Of a DNA stretch of 64,000 nucleotides, positions 17,358-28,765 are shown piece after piece (position 1 is the first letter of the stretch; every line of letters begins with the position of its first letter). The stretch is from contig NZ_LGDV01000197.1 in the NCBI RefSeq assembly GCF_001280015.1, positions 9,733 through 73,732 on the forward strand. Reading direction: 5' to 3'. This DNA comes from Streptomyces sp. MMG1121. GTDB taxonomy: Bacteria > Actinomycetota > Actinomycetes > Streptomycetales > Streptomycetaceae. The translations under genes and the position numbers were made by a program. The notes below the pieces were generated by a model that saw nothing but the letters and a program-made list of their open reading frames with translations, searched no databases and had not been told where the DNA came from.

Positions 17358-19148
17358 GTGGCAGCACCTAAGAGGGGCCGGAGCGCGAGTGCCCAGAGCA
17401 AGCCAGGGCGCTCGCTGGCCCTCATCCTGATCGCCATCGTGGCGCTCACCGGAGGCATGTTCCTGTCCGGGAACACCACTCCGCGTCTCGGCATCGACCT
17501 CGCCGGTGGTACGAGCATCACGCTCAAGGCGAAGGCCGACCAGGGCTCCGCGGTCAACAAGGCCAATATGGACACCGCGGTCGACATCATGAACCGCCGT
17601 GTCAACGGCCTCGGCGTCTCCGAGGCGGAGGTGCAGACCCAGGGGAACGACAACATCATCGTCAACATCCCCAAGGGCACCAACTCCAAGGAGGCGCAAG
17701 CGCAGGTCGGCACCACCGCCAAGCTGTACTTCCGCCCGGTCCTGGCCAGCGAGCCCAGCGGCTCCGCCACGCCGAGCCCCTCGCCGAGCGCGTCCTCCAG
17801 CGGCAGCTCCTCGCCGAAGCCGAGCGGGAGCCCCTCCTCGAGCGCGTCCTCGAAGGACAAGGCCTCGGGGTCCTCCACCGCGTCCCCCACGGCCTCCGCG
17901 ACCTCCCAGGGCCGCGCCGTCACCGACGCGCTGAAGAAGGCCGGCTCCACCCCCTCGCCGAGCACGTCCGCCTCCGGCGGCTCCAAGCCGTCGGCCACCC
18001 CCTCGGCCTCAGCCGGCGCCAGCGCGGCCGCCGCGAAGCTCCAGGCCGAGTACGCGGCCCTGGACTGCACCAAGCCCGCCCAGCGCGCCAACGCCGGCAA
18101 GGACGCCAAGCCGGGCGATCCCACCGTGGCCTGCGGCCAGATCCATGGCGCCTGGTACAAGTACGTGCTCGGCCCGGTCGCCGTGGACGGCACCGAGGTC
18201 AAGAGCGCCGCGGCCCGCTTCGACACGCAGGGTGCGTCCGGCTGGCAGGTCGTGATGAACTTCAGCTCCAGCGGAGCCAAGAAGTTCGCGGACGTCACCG
18301 GCACGCTGGCCAAGAACCAGCAGCCGCAGAACGAGTTCGCCATCGTCCTCGACGGCGAGGTCGTCTCCAGCCCGTACGTGCAGTCGGCCATCACCGGCGG
18401 CCAGGCGGAGATCTCCGGCAGCTTCAACCAGCAGGACGCCCAGAGCCTCGCCAACATGCTGTCGTACGGCGCCCTGCCGCTGTCCTTCCAGGAGCAGTCG
18501 GTCACCACCGTCACCGCCGCGCTCGGCGGTGAGCAGCTGCACGCCGGTCTGCTCGCCGGCGCGATCGGCCTGTTGCTGGTCGTGCTCTATCTGGTGGCCT
18601 ACTACCGCGGCCTGTCGCTCGTCGCCATGGCCTCGCTGCTGGTCTCCGCTATCCTCACCTACGTGATCATGGCGCTGCTCGGCCCCGCCATCCACTTCGC
18701 GCTGAACCTGCCGGCTGTCTGCGGTGCCATCGTCGCCATCGGTATCACCGCGGACTCGTTCATCGTGTACTTCGAACGCATCCGGGACGAGATCCGCGAG
18801 GGCCGCTCGCTGCGCCCCGCCGTCGAGCGGGCCTGGCCGCGCGCCCGGCGCACCATCCTGGTCTCCGACTTCGTGTCGTTCCTCGCCGCCGCCGTCCTGT
18901 TCATCGTGACCGTCGGCAAGGTCCAGGGCTTCGCGTTCACGCTCGGCCTGACCACCGTGCTCGACGTCGTCGTCGTCTTCCTCTTCACCAAGCCGCTGAT
19001 GACGCTCCTCGCCCGCCGCAAGTTCTTCGCCGACGGCCACAAGTGGTCCGGACTCGACCCGAAGAGCCTGGGTGCCCAGCCGCCGCTGCGCCGCACCCGC
19101 CGTCCCGCCGGTCCCGCCGCCGGCCCTGTCGACCCGAAGGAGGCCTGA
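17358..19148 (+). CDS. secD: Protein translocase subunit SecD
   Basis: Inner-membrane RND-type protein that uses the proton gradient to assist Sec export. 596 residues. One N-terminal helix (LALILIAIVALTGGMFL), the GIDLAGGTSITL motif (about residue 45), a large extracytoplasmic domain, and five C-terminal helices (about 390-560) including the conserved ITADSFIVYFERIRDEIREG loop. The extracytoplasmic domain is interrupted at about residues 133-225 by a low-complexity Ser/Pro/Ala/Thr region. GTG start at 17358 in GGTGGCAGCAC context; secF follows after 2 bp. Confidence 0.95.
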   Translation: MAAPKRGRSASAQSKPGRSLALILIAIVALTGGMFLSGNTTPRLGIDLAGGTSITLKAKADQGSAVNKANMDTAVDIMNRRVNGLGVSEAEVQTQGNDNIIVNIPKGTNSKEAQAQVGTTAKLYFRPVLASEPSGSATPSPSPSASSSGSSSPKPSGSPSSSASSKDKASGSSTASPTASATSQGRAVTDALKKAGSTPSPSTSASGGSKPSATPSASAGASAAAAKLQAEYAALDCTKPAQRANAGKDAKPGDPTVACGQIHGAWYKYVLGPVAVDGTEVKSAAARFDTQGASGWQVVMNFSSSGAKKFADVTGTLAKNQQPQNEFAIVLDGEVVSSPYVQSAITGGQAEISGSFNQQDAQSLANMLSYGALPLSFQEQSVTTVTAALGGEQLHAGLLAGAIGLLLVVLYLVAYYRGLSLVAMASLLVSAILTYVIMALLGPAIHFALNLPAVCGAIVAIGITADSFIVYFERIRDEIREGRSLRPAVERAWPRARRTILVSDFVSFLAAAVLFIVTVGKVQGFAFTLGLTTVLDVVVVFLFTKPLMTLLARRKFFADGHKWSGLDPKSLGAQPPLRRTRRPAGPAAGPVDPKEA

Positions 19149-19150
19149 GC

Positions 19151-20266
19151 ATGTCGAAACTCGGCAACCTCGGCGCTCGACTGCACCGCGGCGAGATCAG
19201 CTACGACTTCGTCGGCAAGCGCAAGATCTGGTACGGCATCTCCATCCTGATCACCATCACGGCCATCGTGGGCCTGGCGGTGCGCGGCCTGAACATGAGC
19301 ATCGACTTCCAGGGCGGCGCGGTCTTCACCACGCCGACCAAGATGAGCACCTCGATCGCCCAGGCGGAGACGTACGCCCATGAGGCCTCCGGCGAGGAGG
19401 CGGTCGTACAGAAGCTCGGCAACGGCAGCATGCGCATCCAGATCGCCGGCATCGACACCGCCAAGGCCGACCAGATCAAGCAGAAGCTGGCCGACGACCT
19501 GAAGATCAACCCCGACAAGCTCGCCGCCGACCTGGTCGGCCCGAGCTGGGGCCAGCAGATCGCCGACAAGGCCTGGGAGGGCCTGGCGATCTTCATGGTG
19601 CTCGTCGTGATCTACCTGGCCATCGCCTTCGAATGGCGCATGGCCGTCGCGGCCCTGGTCGCGCTGATCCACGACATCACCATCACGACCGGTATCTACG
19701 CCCTCGTCGGCTTCGAGGTCTCGCCCGGTACGGTCATCGGTCTGCTGACCATCCTCGGCTACTCGCTCTACGACACGGTCGTCGTCTTCGACAGCCTGAA
19801 GGAGCAGACGAAGGACATCACCAAGCAGACCCGCTTCACCTACAGCGACATCGCCAACCGGTCGATCAACGGCACCCTGGTCCGCTCGATCAACACCACG
19901 GTCGTCGCCCTGCTGCCGGTCGCCGGCCTGCTGTTCATCGGCGGCGGCTTCCTCGGCGCCGGCACGCTGAACGACATCTCGCTGTCGCTGTTCGTGGGTC
20001 TCGCGGCCGGTGCCTACTCGTCGATCTTCATCGCCACGCCGCTCGTCGCCGACCTCAAGGAGCGCGAGCCCGCGATGAAGGCCCTCAAGAAGCGGGTCCT
20101 GGCCAAGCGTGCGCAGGCCGCCGCCGAGGAGGACCTCGCGGCCGAGCGCTCCGCCGGGATGGACGACGGCTCCGACGACGACGGCGCCCCCGCCGTCGTG
20201 GGCCCCCGCAACCAGCCCGCGTCGCGTAACCGCGGCCGTGGCCGACCCTCCGGGAAGCGCCGATGA
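19151..20266 (+). CDS. secF: Protein translocase subunit SecF
   Basis: Partner of SecD. 371 residues: an N-terminal helix (ISILITITAIVGLAVRGL), the conserved MSIDFQGGAVF motif (about residue 50), an extracytoplasmic domain, and five C-terminal helices with GYSLYDTVVVFDSLKEQ (about 205-220). The C-terminal 70 residues are charged and cytoplasmic. AAGGAGG lies before the ATG. Its stop overlaps the apt start. Confidence 0.95.
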   Translation: MSKLGNLGARLHRGEISYDFVGKRKIWYGISILITITAIVGLAVRGLNMSIDFQGGAVFTTPTKMSTSIAQAETYAHEASGEEAVVQKLGNGSMRIQIAGIDTAKADQIKQKLADDLKINPDKLAADLVGPSWGQQIADKAWEGLAIFMVLVVIYLAIAFEWRMAVAALVALIHDITITTGIYALVGFEVSPGTVIGLLTILGYSLYDTVVVFDSLKEQTKDITKQTRFTYSDIANRSINGTLVRSINTTVVALLPVAGLLFIGGGFLGAGTLNDISLSLFVGLAAGAYSSIFIATPLVADLKEREPAMKALKKRVLAKRAQAAAEEDLAAERSAGMDDGSDDDGAPAVVGPRNQPASRNRGRGRPSGKRR

Positions 20267-20802
20267 CCGACATCCAGGAGCTGCTGCTCAGCCGCATCCG
20301 CGACGTCGCCGACTACCCCGAGCCGGGCGTGATGTTCAAGGACATCACCCCGCTGCTCGCGGACCCGGCCGCGTTCACGGCGCTCACCGACGCCCTCGCC
20401 GAGATCGCGGCCGACACCGGCGCGACCAAGATCGTCGGCCTGGAGGCCCGGGGCTTCATCCTCGGTGCCCCGGTCGCCGTCCGCGCGGGCCTCGGCTTCA
20501 TCCCGGTCCGCAAGGCGGGCAAGCTGCCCGGAGCCACCCTGCGCCAGGCGTACGACCTGGAGTACGGCTCGGCCGAGATCGAGGTGCACGCCGAGGACCT
20601 GACCTCCGGCGACCGCGTCCTGATCGTGGACGACGTCCTCGCGACGGGCGGTACGGCCGAGGCCGCCATCCACCTCATCCAGCGCGCCGGGGCCGAGGTC
20701 TCGGGCCTGGCGGTGCTGATGGAGCTGGGCTTCCTGGCCGGCCGGACCCGCCTGGAGCCGGCCCTCGCGGGGGCTCCGCTGGAGGCGCTGCTCCAGGTCT
20801 GA
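20263..20802 (+). CDS. apt: Adenine phosphoribosyltransferase
   Basis: Purine salvage enzyme making AMP from adenine and PRPP. 179 residues, the normal length. The PRPP-binding motif VLIVDDVLATGGTAEAA (about 120-136) and the conserved GLEARGFILGAPVA segment are present. The ATG overlaps the secF stop (ATGA), and relA lies downstream; secDF-apt-relA is a conserved actinobacterial arrangement. A hairpin at 20819-20850 follows. Confidence 0.95.
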   Translation: MTDIQELLLSRIRDVADYPEPGVMFKDITPLLADPAAFTALTDALAEIAADTGATKIVGLEARGFILGAPVAVRAGLGFIPVRKAGKLPGATLRQAYDLEYGSAEIEVHAEDLTSGDRVLIVDDVLATGGTAEAAIHLIQRAGAEVSGLAVLMELGFLAGRTRLEPALAGAPLEALLQV

Positions 20803-20818
20803 GCGGGTTGACGTGATG

Positions 20819-20850
20819 CGGCCGCCCTCGGCATCCCGCCGGGGCGGCCG
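20819..20850 (+). terminator. Hairpin terminator after apt
   Basis: CGGCCGCCC (20819-20827) pairs with GGGCGGCCG (20842-20850) around a 14-nt loop, 17 bp after the apt stop. Confidence 0.55.
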
Positions 20851-20962
20851 TACGCGTTTCGCAGGCCTGGCCGGGTGGGGGAGCGAATCGGCCGAAGGCG
20901 AGGCCGAGGCCACTTTCAGGACACTCCCCGCACGCCCTGCGAACACCCCGGATCCACCTCCC

Positions 20963-20988
20963 GGAATCCGGCGGGAGCCTCCCGTGTT
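20963..20988 (+). promoter_or_regulatory. Sigma-R (oxidative/disulfide stress) promoter upstream of relA
   Basis: GGAAT (20963-20967) and GTT (20986-20988) are separated by exactly 18 bp, matching the sigma-R consensus GGAAT-N18-GTT. It lies about 115 bp upstream of relA. relA is a known sigma-R target in S. coelicolor. A second possible housekeeping -10, TACCAT, is at 21045-21050. Confidence 0.6.
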
Positions 20989-21101
20989 CCACAAGTGAAC
21001 GGTCCGCACACCCGCCTGAAGGCGATGACCAGCCGCAGGATCGCTACCATGGGGTTTCCGGAGCCTGACCGGGGGACCCGGATCGCGCACGAGGAGTCCT
21101 C

Positions 21102-23639
<2,538 letters not shown>

Positions 23640-23661
23640 CCCGTCGCAGCCGGATGCGAAC

Positions 23662-23711
23662 GCGCATGTGAAAGGGCCCCGTACGCGCGTACGGGGCCCT
23701 TTCACATGCGC
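23662..23711. terminator. 50-bp perfect palindrome, bidirectional terminator between relA and the DUF349 gene
   Basis: Positions 23662-23711 read identically on both strands, giving 25-bp arms with no unpaired spacer (centre ACGCGCGT). The arms contain AAAGGGCCCC and GGGGCCCTTT, so a terminator with a short T-run forms on both strands. It sits in the gap between two convergent genes. Confidence 0.8.
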
Positions 23712-23721
23712 ATGGGGTACT

Positions 23722-24951
23722 TCAGCCGCCGAACTCCTGCAGGCCCTTCAGGGCCTGGTCCAGGAGCGCCTGGCGGCCCTCCAGCTCCCGCTCCAGCTTG
23801 TCGGCCTTCGCGTTGTTGCCCTGGCCGCGCGCCTGCTCGATCTGCGTCCTCAGCTTGTCCACGGCGGCCTGCAGCTGACCGGTCAGCCCCTCGGCACGCG
23901 CGCGTGCCTCCGGGTTCGTCCGGCGCCACTCGGCCTCCTCGGCCTCCTGGATGGCCCGCTCGACGGCGTGCATCCGGCCCTCGACCTTCGGCCGCGCGTC
24001 CCGCGGGACATGGCCGATGGCCTCCCAGCGCTCGTTGATCGAGCGGAAGGCGGCTCGCGTGCCCTTCAGATCCGTGACCGGCAGGAGCTTCTCGGCCTCC
24101 CCGGCCAGCTCCTCCTTCAGCTTCAGGTTCTCGGACTGCTCCGCGTCCCGCTCGGCGAACACCGAGCTGCGGGCGGCGAAGAACACGTCCTGGGCGCCGC
24201 GGAAGCGGTTCCACAGGTCGTCCTCGTGCTCGCGCTGCGCGCGGCCCGCGGCCTTCCACTCCGCCATCAGCTCGCGGTAGCGGGCCGCCGTCGGCCCCCA
24301 GTCCGTCGAACCCGACAGCGACTCGGCCTCGACGACCAGCCGCTCCTTGGTCCGGCGGGCCTCCTCGCGCTGCGCGTCCAGCTGCGCGAAGTGCCCCTTG
24401 CGCCGCTTGGAGAACGCCGACCGGGCGTGCGAGAAGCGGTGCCACAGCTCGTCGTCGGACTTGCGGTCCAGCCGCGGCAGACCCTTCCAGGTGTCCACCA
24501 GCGCGCGCAGCCGCTCACCGGCGGCCCGCCACTGGTCGGACTGCGCCAGCTGCTCCGCCTCGGTGACCAGGTCCTCCTTGGCCTTGCGGGCCTCGTCGGA
24601 CTGCTTGGCCCGCTGCTGCTTGCGCTCCTCGCGGCGCGCCTCGACGGTCTGCACCAGCTTGTCCAGCCGGGTCCGCAGCGCGGCCAGGTCGCCGACCGCG
24701 TGATGCGCGTCCACCTGCTCGCGCAGATGGCCGATCGCGGTCTGTGCGTCCTTCGCCGACAGGTCGGTGGTCTGCACTCGCTTCTCGAGGAGGCCGATCT
24801 CGACAACCAGGCCCTCGTACTTGCGCTCGAAGTAGGCAAGCGCCTCGTCAGGGGAGCCGGCCGCCCAGGAACCGACGACCTGCTCGCCATCGGCCGTACG
24901 CACGTACACGGTCCCCGTCTCGTCGACGCGGCCCCACGGGTCGCTGCTCAC
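23722..24951 (-). CDS. DUF349-domain coiled-coil protein
   Basis: A 409-residue, largely alpha-helical protein rich in Glu, Arg and Ala. After a short N-terminal domain (MSSDPWGRVDETGTVYVRT) it contains repeated DUF349 units recognisable by spaced W residues (SDQWRAAGERLRALVDTWK, DDELWHRFSHAR, EDDLWNRFRGAQDVFF). A final coiled-coil ends KALKGLQEFGG-like. Biochemical function is not established for the family. GTG start at 24951 with GGAGGAGG upstream. It is convergent with relA. Confidence 0.85.
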   Translation of the reverse strand: MSSDPWGRVDETGTVYVRTADGEQVVGSWAAGSPDEALAYFERKYEGLVVEIGLLEKRVQTTDLSAKDAQTAIGHLREQVDAHHAVGDLAALRTRLDKLVQTVEARREERKQQRAKQSDEARKAKEDLVTEAEQLAQSDQWRAAGERLRALVDTWKGLPRLDRKSDDELWHRFSHARSAFSKRRKGHFAQLDAQREEARRTKERLVVEAESLSGSTDWGPTAARYRELMAEWKAAGRAQREHEDDLWNRFRGAQDVFFAARSSVFAERDAEQSENLKLKEELAGEAEKLLPVTDLKGTRAAFRSINERWEAIGHVPRDARPKVEGRMHAVERAIQEAEEAEWRRTNPEARARAEGLTGQLQAAVDKLRTQIEQARGQGNNAKADKLERELEGRQALLDQALKGLQEFGG

Positions 24952-25096
24952 AGCGCCTCCTCCACATGATGCCTGCGAGGGGCCTCAGCGCCCCCGGGCA
25001 TCGTCCACAGTTTCGTCACGGCCAACATAGGCGACCGGCGGGCGGCCTGTCCGCATCCAGCGCGACCGAAATTCCGCAGCTGGGCCGTCATTGCCG

Positions 25097-25927
25097 TCAG
25101 GACTTCGCCACCGTCGCCTTGTTGATCACGACGGTCGCGTTCGGCGCCGTGTTGCCCGTGCTCGGGTCCGCCGCCTCGGCGCCGGCGGCGGCGATCTTCT
25201 TGAGCACCTTCATGCCCGCGTCCGAGATCGTGCCGAACGGGGTGTACTGGGGCGGCAGCGGGCTGTCCTTGTACACCAGGAAGAACTGGCTGCCGCCGGT
25301 GTGCTTCTGGCCGGTGTTGGCCATCGCCACCGTGCCCGCCGGGTACGTGTTGCCCTTCAGGCTCTTGTCCTTCAGGTTCTCGTCCGGGAGCGTGTAGCCC
25401 GGCCCGCCCATGCCGGTGCCCTGCGGGTCGCCGCACTGCAGCACGTAGATGCCGGTCGTGGTCAGCCGGTGGCACTTGGTGTGGTCGAAGAAGCCCTTGC
25501 CCGCCAGGAAGTCGAACGAGTTCACCGTGTGCGGCGCCGCCGCCGTCTTCAGGGCGATGTCGATGTCACCGCACGTCGTCGCGAGCTTCATCGAGTACGC
25601 CGCCGACGTGTCGATCGCCATCGCCGGCTCCTTCTTCCAGCTCAGCTTCTTCGCCGAGCCGGCCGCCGGCTTCGCGCACGGGTCCGGCGCCTTGCTGGTC
25701 GGCGACGCGCTGGGCTTGACGTCGGCGGCCGTGTTGCTCTTCTTGTCGTCGTTCTTCAGCACGCCGGTCGTGTACAGCGCGACACTGCCGATCACGACCA
25801 CGCCCAGTACCGACGCGATGACGGAGTTGCGCACACGGGCCTTGCGCCGCGCGCTGGTGCGCCGCTGCTGCTGCCGCAAGAACTTCTCCCGGGCGAGCTG
25901 ACGCCGCCGCTGCTCCTGGCTGACCAC
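25097..25927 (-). CDS. Membrane-anchored cyclophilin-type peptidyl-prolyl isomerase
   Basis: Predicted to catalyse prolyl isomerisation outside the membrane. 276 residues: a basic cytoplasmic N-terminus (QEQRRRQLAREKFLRQQQ), one transmembrane helix (SVIASVLGVVVIGSVALY, about 35-52), a Ser/Lys/Pro linker, then a cyclophilin domain (about 105-276) with FFDHTKCHRL, GMGGPGYTLPDE, AMANTGQKHTGGSQFFLVY and YTPFGTISDAG. The active-site Arg of canonical cyclophilins appears as His-Arg in KCHRLTT. GTG start at 25927 after GGAGAG. It is divergent from the hydrolase gene. Confidence 0.88.
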   Translation of the reverse strand: MVSQEQRRRQLAREKFLRQQQRRTSARRKARVRNSVIASVLGVVVIGSVALYTTGVLKNDDKKSNTAADVKPSASPTSKAPDPCAKPAAGSAKKLSWKKEPAMAIDTSAAYSMKLATTCGDIDIALKTAAAPHTVNSFDFLAGKGFFDHTKCHRLTTTGIYVLQCGDPQGTGMGGPGYTLPDENLKDKSLKGNTYPAGTVAMANTGQKHTGGSQFFLVYKDSPLPPQYTPFGTISDAGMKVLKKIAAAGAEAADPSTGNTAPNATVVINKATVAKS

Positions 25928-26106
25928 CGGGTTCTCTCCTCATGCGTGTCGTATGTCGACCGGTACGGGTGCGGCTGCGTGTGTCCTTGTGAGCCGACCG
26001 CTGTGTGTAGCCCCGTACCGTATATGGGTTCGCTGAGGAAACGGCAGCGCCGGTAGGCTCTGACTGCAGCTGAAGCCGTCAGTAATCGACACAACGAAGG
26101 ACGATC

Positions 26107-26814
26107 GTGCTCATTGCCGGGTTCCCCGCCGGGGCCTGGGGGACGAACTGTTATCTCGTCGCCCCCGCCGCCGGTGAGGAGTGCGTGATCATCGACCCGG
26201 GCCACCAGGCCGCCGAAGGCGTCGAGGAAGCGCTGAAGAAGCATCGGCTCAAGCCCGTCGCCGTCGTCCTCACCCACGGCCACATCGATCACGTGGCCTC
26301 GGTCGTCCCGGTCTGCGGCGCCCACGACGTGCCGGCCTGGATCCACCCCGAGGACCGGTACATGATGAGCGACCCCGCGAAGGCGCTCGGCCGGTCCATC
26401 GGCGCGCCGCTGATGGGCGAGCTGACCGTGGGGGAGCCGGACGACGTCCGGGAGCTGACGGACGGCACCACCCTCGCCCTGGCCGGCCTGGAGTTCTCCG
26501 TCGCGCACGCGCCGGGCCATACCAAGGGGTCGGTGACCTTCCGGATGCCCGAGAGCGCCGACATCCCGTCGGTGTTCTTCTCCGGGGATCTGCTGTTCGC
26601 CGGCTCCATCGGACGCACCGACCTGCCGGGCGGATCCATGGAGGACATCCTCGAGTCGCTGGCCCGTGTGTGCCTCCCGCTCGACGACTCCACCGTGGTG
26701 CTGTCCGGCCACGGCCCCCAGACGACCATCGGCCAGGAGCGCGCCGCCAACCCGTATCTGCGGCAGGTGGCGGCCGGCCAGGGAGCCTCCCCGGCTCCTC
26801 GACGAGGAATGTGA
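26107..26814 (+). CDS. Metallo-beta-lactamase-fold hydrolase (glyoxalase II-like)
   Basis: A 235-residue hydrolase with the zinc-binding motif THGHIDHV (HxHxDH, about 58-65), further ligands in [10 protein letters not shown] (His about 138), [16 protein letters not shown] (Asp about 163) and the last His in [11 protein letters not shown]. This is the glyoxalase II/YcbL-type arrangement. GTG start at 26107 with AAGGA upstream. It lies 13 bp upstream of hisS, the conserved actinobacterial position. A promoter candidate with TAGGCT (26054-26059) lies upstream. The physiological substrate is unknown. Confidence 0.88.
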   Translation: MLIAGFPAGAWGTNCYLVAPAAGEECVIIDPGHQAAEGVEEALKKHRLKPVAVVLTHGHIDHVASVVPVCGAHDVPAWIHPEDRYMMSDPAKALGRSIGAPLMGELTVGEPDDVRELTDGTTLALAGLEFSVAHAPGHTKGSVTFRMPESADIPSVFFSGDLLFAGSIGRTDLPGGSMEDILESLARVCLPLDDSTVVLSGHGPQTTIGQERAANPYLRQVAAGQGASPAPRRGM

Positions 26815-26827
26815 CGAGAGACCTTCC

Positions 26828-28090
26828 GTGAGTACCTTCCAGGCCCCCAAGGGCACCTACGACCTGATCCCGCCGGACTCCGCCAAGTACCTCGCGGTCC
26901 GCGAGGCGATCGCCGCCCCGCTGCGCAACTCCGGGTACGGCTACATCGAGACGCCCGGCTTCGAGAACGTCGAGCTGTTCGCGCGCGGTGTCGGCGAGTC
27001 CACCGACATCGTCACCAAGGAGATGTACGCCTTCGAGACCAAGGGCGGCGACCAGCTGGCCCTGCGCCCCGAGGGCACGGCCTCCGTGCTCCGCGCGGCG
27101 CTGGAGGCCAACCTGCACAAGTCGGGCAACCTCCCGGTCAAGCTCTGGTACTCCGGCTCGTACTACCGCTACGAGCGCCCGCAGAAGGGCCGCTACAGGC
27201 ACTTCTCCCAGGTCGGCGCCGAGGCGCTCGGCGTGGAGGACCCGGCGGTCGACGCCGAGCTGATCATCCTGGCCGACCAGGCGTACCGCTCGCTGGGCCT
27301 CAGCAACTTCCGCATCCTGCTGAACAGCCTGGGCGACAAGGAGTGCCGTCCGGTGTACCGGAGCGCGCTCCAGGACTTCCTGGGCGCCCTGGACCTGGAC
27401 GAGGACACGCGGCGCCGCGCCGGGATCAACCCGCTGCGCGTCCTCGACGACAAGCGCGAGTCGGTCCAGCGGCAGCTCACGGGCGCGCCGCTGCTGCGCG
27501 ACTACCTGTGCGACGGCTGCAAGGCCTACCACGAGGAGGTCCGCGACCTGCTGACCGAGGCGGGCGTGGCCTTCGAGGACGACCCGAAGCTGGTGCGCGG
27601 CCTGGACTACTACACCCGCACCACCTTCGAGTTCGTGCACGACGGTCTGGGCTCGCAGTCCGCGGTGGGCGGCGGCGGCCGCTACGACGGCCTGTCCGAG
27701 ATGATCGGCGGCCCCGCGCTGCCGTCGGTCGGCTGGGCCCTGGGCGTCGACCGCACGGTCCTCGCCCTGGAGGCGGAGGGCGTCGAACTGGACCTCCCGT
27801 CCACGACGTCGGTCTACGCCGTCCCGCTCGGCGAGGAGGCCCGCCGCCTGCTGTTCGCGAAGGTCACCGAGTTGCGCAAGGCCGGCATCGCGGCGGACTT
27901 CTCCTTCGGCGGCAAGGGCCTGAAGGGTGCCATGAAGAACGCCAACCGCAGCGGCGCCCGCTACGCCCTCGTGGCCGGCGAACGCGACCTCGCCGAGGGC
28001 GTCGTCCAGCTGAAGGACATGGAGTCCGGCGAGCAGTCGCCGATCGCGGTGACCGAGCTCCTCACGGAACTGAAGTCCCGGCTCGGCTAG
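26828..28090 (+). CDS. hisS: Histidyl-tRNA synthetase
   Basis: Class II synthetase charging tRNA-His. 420 residues. Motif 1 region near the N-terminus ([13 protein letters not shown]), motif 2 [15 protein letters not shown] (about 110-124), and the histidine-specific segment [15 protein letters not shown] (about 257-271) with GGGGRYDGL after it. A C-terminal anticodon-binding domain follows (about 325-420). GTG start at 26828, GAGAGACC upstream; directly downstream of the hydrolase gene. A hairpin follows the stop. Confidence 0.96.
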   Translation: MSTFQAPKGTYDLIPPDSAKYLAVREAIAAPLRNSGYGYIETPGFENVELFARGVGESTDIVTKEMYAFETKGGDQLALRPEGTASVLRAALEANLHKSGNLPVKLWYSGSYYRYERPQKGRYRHFSQVGAEALGVEDPAVDAELIILADQAYRSLGLSNFRILLNSLGDKECRPVYRSALQDFLGALDLDEDTRRRAGINPLRVLDDKRESVQRQLTGAPLLRDYLCDGCKAYHEEVRDLLTEAGVAFEDDPKLVRGLDYYTRTTFEFVHDGLGSQSAVGGGGRYDGLSEMIGGPALPSVGWALGVDRTVLALEAEGVELDLPSTTSVYAVPLGEEARRLLFAKVTELRKAGIAADFSFGGKGLKGAMKNANRSGARYALVAGERDLAEGVVQLKDMESGEQSPIAVTELLTELKSRLG

Positions 28091-28105
28091 TCGAGACCCG
28101 CGAGA

Positions 28106-28139
28106 AGGAGGGCGCCGCAGAGCACTCCGGCGCCCTCCT
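28106..28139. terminator. Hairpin terminator between hisS and the convergent response regulator
   Basis: AGGAGGGCGCC (28106-28116) pairs perfectly with GGCGCCCTCCT (28129-28139), loop 12 nt. Its right arm abuts the stop codon of the minus-strand regulator, so it can serve both genes. Confidence 0.7.
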
Positions 28140-28765
28140 CACTGCTCCAGCAGGCCATGGCGCATCGCGCTCGTCACCGCCGCCGTGCGGTCGTCCACCC
28201 CGAGCTTCGCGAAGACCCGCGGCAGACGGGTCCTCACCGTCGACTCGCCGATGAACAACCGTCGGCCGATCTCCGCGTTCGTGCAGCCGTCGGCCACCAG
28301 GCGCAGGACCGCGCTCTCGCGGGCGGACAGCCGGGGTACGTCCGGCCTCGAACGGAGCCGGTCGACCAGGCGGGTGGCCACCGACGGGGCGAGTACGGTC
28401 TCTCCGCGCGCCGCGGCCCGCACCGCGTCGGGCAGTTCGCGGCGGGGGAGGTCCTTCAGGAGGTAGCCCGCCGCGCCCGCCTCCACGGCCCGCAGCATGT
28501 CCCGGTCCGTCTCGTACGTCGTCAGGACGGTCACCCGGCACGGCAGCCCGGCCGCGCTCATCCGCTCGATCGAGTCGACGCCCCCGCCGTCCGGCATGCG
28601 CAGGTCCATCAGCACGATGTCCGGCCGCAGTTCGGCCGGCGTCGCCTCCGTCCGCGGCCCGCTGCCCGCGTCGCCGACCACCTCCAGATCCGGCTCGGCG
28701 CTGAGCATCGCGCGCAGCCCCTCCCGGACGACGGGGTGGTCGTCGGCCAGGACGATCCGGATCAC
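28139..28765 (-). CDS. NarL/LuxR-family response regulator
   Basis: A 208-residue two-component regulator. Receiver domain: acidic pair in VLADDHPVV (residues 8-9), phospho-acceptor Asp54 in VLMDLRMPDGG, Thr in VLTTYETD, Lys in YLLKDL. C-terminal LuxR-type HTH from about residue 142 (LSARESAVLRLVADG). The recognition-helix stretch reads STVRTRLPRVFAKLG; close relatives usually have TVKTHL there, so the conserved His is Arg and a Pro is present. GTG start at 28765 overlaps the stop of the kinase remnant. Because the partner kinase is deleted, it may no longer be phosphorylated by its cognate partner. Confidence 0.85.
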   Translation of the reverse strand: MIRIVLADDHPVVREGLRAMLSAEPDLEVVGDAGSGPRTEATPAELRPDIVLMDLRMPDGGGVDSIERMSAAGLPCRVTVLTTYETDRDMLRAVEAGAAGYLLKDLPRRELPDAVRAAARGETVLAPSVATRLVDRLRSRPDVPRLSARESAVLRLVADGCTNAEIGRRLFIGESTVRTRLPRVFAKLGVDDRTAAVTSAMRHGLLEQ

